From: Verrucomicrobiia bacterium
GTDB lineage: Bacteria; Verrucomicrobiota; Verrucomicrobiia; Limisphaerales; JAUIHU01
Assembly (NCBI GenBank): GCA_030432175.1
Contig: JAUIHU010000125.1
Coordinates: 1-9,872, forward strand
Direction of reading: 5' to 3'
DNA: 9,872 nt
A program made the translations under genes and the position numbers. Below are positions 6,985 to 9,872 of the stretch, one piece after another. The notes below the pieces were generated by a model. The model was not told the DNA's origin and made no database searches. It worked only from the letters and a program-made list of their open reading frames with translations. Every line of letters begins with the position of its first letter. The first letter of the stretch is position 1.

Positions 6985-7012
6985 TTTACCCGACAGGAAT
7001 TAATTTTTTAAT
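6985..7012 (+). promoter_or_regulatory. Candidate promoter directly before the ATPase gene
   Basis: TTTACC (6985-6990, 4/6 match to a -35) and TTTAAT (7007-7012, 5/6 match to a -10) are 16 bases apart. Transcription would begin near 7019, at or just before the ATG at 7021, giving an almost leaderless mRNA. This would fit the absence of a Shine-Dalgarno, but the region is A/T-rich and such matches arise easily. Confidence 0.22.
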
Positions 7013-7020
7013 ATCGGAAT

Positions 7021-8622
7021 ATGCCTCCAGAAAAAAAGACGAATACATCTTCCACTGAGTCACCCAGTCATTCAACAGGTTGGTTCCGCCCAATGGCCGA
7101 TCACCTGACTCAATTGCTAAACACTGAAATTTTTCCTTCGCGCAACCATTCCAAGGACAAAGGAAAAAAGGGAAAAGGGGTGGTTTCAGGCGACAGTAAA
7201 AATGATGGAACTGAACAGCAAAAAGAAAACGCCATTCGAGAAGTTGAATTCTATGCCTCTCAAAAGGAAAAACTGGATGCGGCCACTAATCCAATGGCGG
7301 CTTTGTCCAGCGCCACCGCAGCATCGAAAGAGACTGATCAGAATTTCAATGCTGAAAGAATCGCCCGACTTATGTTACGGGACGCACTGAGAGAGGGAAC
7401 CTCAGATATTCATTTAGAACCTTACGGGACTGGATTGCATGTCAGAATGCGATTGGATGGTGTGCTGCACGATACAACTGTGTTATCGCATACCCAGGGA
7501 GAAAAACTCATACGCTTTTTTAAATCACTCGCCAGTATGGATCCTGTAGCTACGTTTGTGCCTCATGACGGGAGAGCACAGTATGAAGTAGACGGAAAAA
7601 CGCTCAACCTTCGATTGGCGACAGCTCCCTGTTGGAGCGGAGAAAAGCTGGCCATTCGTTTACTGAATCCAGATACTTTTGGACATAATATTCAATCGCT
7701 TGGATTAAAACCTTCAGGGTTGAAAATTATAGAAGACTGGCTGAAAGAAGCCGATGGCATGTGCCTGGTGACTGGGCCTACCGGTAGTGGAAAAACTACG
7801 ACTCTGTATTCCATGCTTCATGAACTAAGAAAACACAACTGTTCTATTGTGACGATTGAGGATCCTGTGGAGTATCAAATTGATGGAACTTCACAAATGC
7901 AAGTAGATCTCAATCATGGACTTACATTTGCGGAAGGTTTGAAATCAATGTTGAGATTGGATCCTGATTATTTGTTGCTTGGAGAAATTCGTGGTGATGA
8001 GACGGCTCAAATAGCCATGGAAGCGGCGACCAGTGGACGTACATTGATGAGCACACTGCACAGTAGAGACACAGCCGGGTTGATTTCTGCTTTGAGAAAC
8101 TGGGATATTCAGGATCATGAAATTGCTGCATCGCTGGAATTGGTGGTTGCGCAGCGGTTGGTAAGGAAACTCTGTAAAAATTGCTCAAAAGAAGAAGCTC
8201 CTGATGCTTCAGAGAAAGCGTGGTTGAAAAGTCTTGGATTTCGAGTTCCAAGAAAAATTACGAAACCGGTTGGATGCAGGGAGTGTCTGAATACCGGTTA
8301 CCATGGAAGGACCGGGGTCTTTGAAGTCTGGAGAAGGAATATTGTTACATACAATCAGATACTTTCACATACAGATGAATTCACATTGAGACAAAGTATG
8401 TTGGATTCTGGATTTGAGACCATGTTGGACGACGCGATGTCAAAGGTCTATGACGGAATAACATCCCTGGAAGAAACGCAAAGAATGGGAAGCCACCATT
8501 ATTATTTCCACATTGGAATGATAGAGAAAGAGAAGGGCTCAAAAACCAGGACGACAAGAAAGAAAAAATCAACCTCCTCCGCGCGATCGGTAGGGAAAAG
8601 CAAGACCTCTTCCAGTAAGTAG
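7021..8622 (+). CDS. GspE/PilB-family secretion or type IV pilus assembly ATPase
   Basis: 533-residue hexameric motor ATPase of the type II secretion / type IV pilus extension group. The Walker A motif GPTGSGKT is at 252-259, the Asp box IEDPVEY near 279-285, and Walker B with DYLLLGEIR at about 316-324. The His box STLHS is around 344-348. The zinc tetracysteine is Cys385, Cys388, Cys419 and Cys422, typical of GspE/PilB and absent from PilT. All core motifs are intact, so the protein should be active. The first 105 residues are polar and Lys/Ser-rich and show no recognisable MshEN/GspE N-terminal domain. That domain normally docks the ATPase on its membrane partner. The last 28 residues form a Lys/Arg/Ser/Thr-rich tail not usual in the family. 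No pilin, platform (PilC/GspF) or secretin gene lies in the window, so the system it serves cannot be named. Confidence 0.92.
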   Translation: MPPEKKTNTSSTESPSHSTGWFRPMADHLTQLLNTEIFPSRNHSKDKGKKGKGVVSGDSKNDGTEQQKENAIREVEFYASQKEKLDAATNPMAALSSATAASKETDQNFNAERIARLMLRDALREGTSDIHLEPYGTGLHVRMRLDGVLHDTTVLSHTQGEKLIRFFKSLASMDPVATFVPHDGRAQYEVDGKTLNLRLATAPCWSGEKLAIRLLNPDTFGHNIQSLGLKPSGLKIIEDWLKEADGMCLVTGPTGSGKTTTLYSMLHELRKHNCSIVTIEDPVEYQIDGTSQMQVDLNHGLTFAEGLKSMLRLDPDYLLLGEIRGDETAQIAMEAATSGRTLMSTLHSRDTAGLISALRNWDIQDHEIAASLELVVAQRLVRKLCKNCSKEEAPDASEKAWLKSLGFRVPRKITKPVGCRECLNTGYHGRTGVFEVWRRNIVTYNQILSHTDEFTLRQSMLDSGFETMLDDAMSKVYDGITSLEETQRMGSHHYYFHIGMIEKEKGSKTRTTRKKKSTSSARSVGKSKTSSSK

Positions 8623-8669
8623 AATTTTCCTGGCATCGGGCATTTTGGGTGCAGGTAGAGTCAAATTAG

Positions 8670-9872
8670 ATGGGTATTAAAACATATTTGTTTGCTTTTG
8701 TAACCACCTTGAAATTAACCGCTTGTGTTGTTTTCGTTTTGTTGGTTCTGGATCTGAATGCAGATGATTGGAATCAATGGCGAGGGCCTGATCGTTCAAG
8801 TATTCTTCTGGATGAAGAACTTGCCGACCCTAAGATCCAGACTCCAAAAGTGATTTGGAATTCGGAAGTAGGAGATGGTTTGTCCTCTTTTGCTATTGCT
8901 AATGGTCTGGCATTTACACTGGGATCAGATAAGGATGAAGAGACCATATATGCAATGAGTTTAAATGACGGAGAATTGGTTTGGGAATATTCGTATCCGT
9001 GTGAAGGAGAGCAGTACTACACAGGATCCACCCCTTCGATTCAAAATGGACACCTGTTTGTTGTTGGGAAAAAGGGAAAAGTGTTCTGTTTGGATGCCAA
9101 CGAGGGAAAGTTAATATGGAGTAGAGATCTCGTGCAGGAAGAATCCTGCCAAATTCCTGACTGGGGATTTACCGGATCGCCCTGGATTAACGAAGGTCGT
9201 GTTTATCTGAATGCAGGTTCTTCTGGTTTTTGTTTGGACGCTGATACTGGCGGCACCATTTGGGGATCACAAAACTCTGAAGTGAAGGCAGGTTATGCTT
9301 CTCCAGTTTTTTGGAAATATAATCACGAGCAGAATTGGATTCTTTTATTTTCGTCCAACTGCATACAAGCTGTTGATCAACAGACAGGTGTAATTAAATT
9401 CAGATATCCCTGGTCCACGACATTTGATGTCAATGCGGCTGATCCGATAGTCAGCGGAAAGCGAGTTTTCATTTCCTCCGGACACGGGGCGGGAGCCTTA
9501 TTATTGAACATAGAAAAAGCGCCGAGTGGCGCAGAATTTCCTTATCAAGCGGAAGTGAAATGGAAAAGTCAGGTAATGCGTAATTTTTTCAGCGCTAGCG
9601 TCCTGGAAGGGGGAATGGTTTTGGGGGTTGATGGGAATAATGACGCTGCTTTGAAAAGTGTGAGACTCGAAACCGGAGAGGCATTGTGGCGTTGGGATGG
9701 AAAACGCGTGGGAGGAGTTGGGTTAGGAACATTCATTGTCGTTGGAAAGCGAATCGTGATGGTCACTGAAAAAGGGAAACTTCTGGTAGGGCTTTTTGAT
9801 CAAACCGGTTTTGAATTAGAGACAGCTGTCCAGATTCTTGGAGGCAAATGCTGGACAGCTCCCGCTTTTGCA
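8670..9872 (+). CDS. Exported PQQ-like beta-propeller protein (3' end outside window)
   Basis: The frame is open from the ATG at 8670 to the last base, giving 401 codons with no stop. A long hydrophobic N-terminal segment (about 5-29) ends near LNA, a likely signal peptidase site after Ala31. DWNQWRGPDRS follows at once; this WRGP opening is typical of secreted PQQ-like repeat proteins abundant in Verrucomicrobiota and Planctomycetes. Several blades are visible through repeats such as VFCLDANEGKLIWS, FCLDADTGGTIWG, IQAVDQQTGVIKFR and SVRLETGEALWRW, the Asp-x-x-x-Gly-x-x-x-Trp pattern of PQQ/quinoprotein-like blades. Real PQQ binding or dehydrogenase activity cannot be claimed, since many such proteins are non-enzymatic propellers. 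A possible ribosome site, AGGTAGAG, lies about ten bases upstream. The gene starts 47 bases after the ATPase stop, so it may share its transcript. Confidence 0.85.
   Translation, partial: MGIKTYLFAFVTTLKLTACVVFVLLVLDLNADDWNQWRGPDRSSILLDEELADPKIQTPKVIWNSEVGDGLSSFAIANGLAFTLGSDKDEETIYAMSLNDGELVWEYSYPCEGEQYYTGSTPSIQNGHLFVVGKKGKVFCLDANEGKLIWSRDLVQEESCQIPDWGFTGSPWINEGRVYLNAGSSGFCLDADTGGTIWGSQNSEVKAGYASPVFWKYNHEQNWILLFSSNCIQAVDQQTGVIKFRYPWSTTFDVNAADPIVSGKRVFISSGHGAGALLLNIEKAPSGAEFPYQAEVKWKSQVMRNFFSASVLEGGMVLGVDGNNDAALKSVRLETGEALWRWDGKRVGGVGLGTFIVVGKRIVMVTEKGKLLVGLFDQTGFELETAVQILGGKCWTAPAFA

Noticed and set aside
7922..8251. A 109-codon reading frame antisense to the ATPase gene
   Set aside because: It is fully opposite the conserved Walker B and zinc-motif region, and its translation has no recognisable features.
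1..9872. CRISPR arrays, phage genes, transposases, toxin-antitoxin or defence islands
   Set aside because: No regularly spaced repeats, integrase or transposase motifs or small paired toxin genes were seen; the genes are ordinary chromosomal ones in one orientation.

Overview
The window looks like chromosomal DNA from a Gram-negative bacterium, most likely of the Planctomycetes-Verrucomicrobia-Chlamydia group. A Verrucomicrobiota member is my best guess. This rests on the style of the proteins: a secreted PQQ-like beta-propeller opening with a WRGP motif, a long Prc-type protease with its C-terminal DUF3340 region, a Sel1-repeat lipoprotein, and the sequence type of the glucose-6-phosphate isomerase. 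Base composition is moderate (mid-40s % GC by eye), and Shine-Dalgarno sites are weak or absent. The lineage is inferred, not proven. All genes read on the + strand.

Layout. Positions 1-602 hold the 3' end of pgi (glucose-6-phosphate isomerase), whose start lies outside the window. Positions 603-984 are a 382-base gap with no convincing gene but much structure: a long-range stem, two tandem intrinsic terminators, a 16-bp palindrome one base away from a known parS variant, and a perfect 12-bp inverted repeat just before the next gene. Positions 985-2874 encode MnmG, the tRNA wobble-uridine modification enzyme, complete and with all signatures. A short terminator follows. Positions 3041-4492 encode a probable lipoprotein built of about eight Sel1 (TPR-like) repeats. 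Positions 4717-6882 encode a Prc/Tsp-like periplasmic S41 protease. Positions 7021-8622 encode a GspE/PilB-type secretion or pilus ATPase with a shortened N-terminus and a basic tail. Positions 8670-9872 hold the start of an exported PQQ-like beta-propeller protein, cut by the window end.

How the genes fit together. pgi and mnmG are unrelated housekeeping genes insulated by terminators. The lipoprotein-protease pair may be functional: in E. coli, Prc works with NlpI, a TPR-repeat lipoprotein adaptor, and here a repeat lipoprotein sits directly upstream of Prc. The ATPase has no pilus or secretion partner genes in view, and the beta-propeller gene starts 47 bases after it and may be co-transcribed.

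The most interesting non-coding signal is the palindrome TGTTCC-N4-GGAACA. It occurs once in the terminator stem upstream of mnmG (831-846) and again inside mnmG (1712-1727), in a stretch encoding an insertion relative to E. coli MnmG. The sites have 15/16 and 14/16 matches to the parS form TGTTCCACGTGGAACA. No wholly new multi-gene system is evident.
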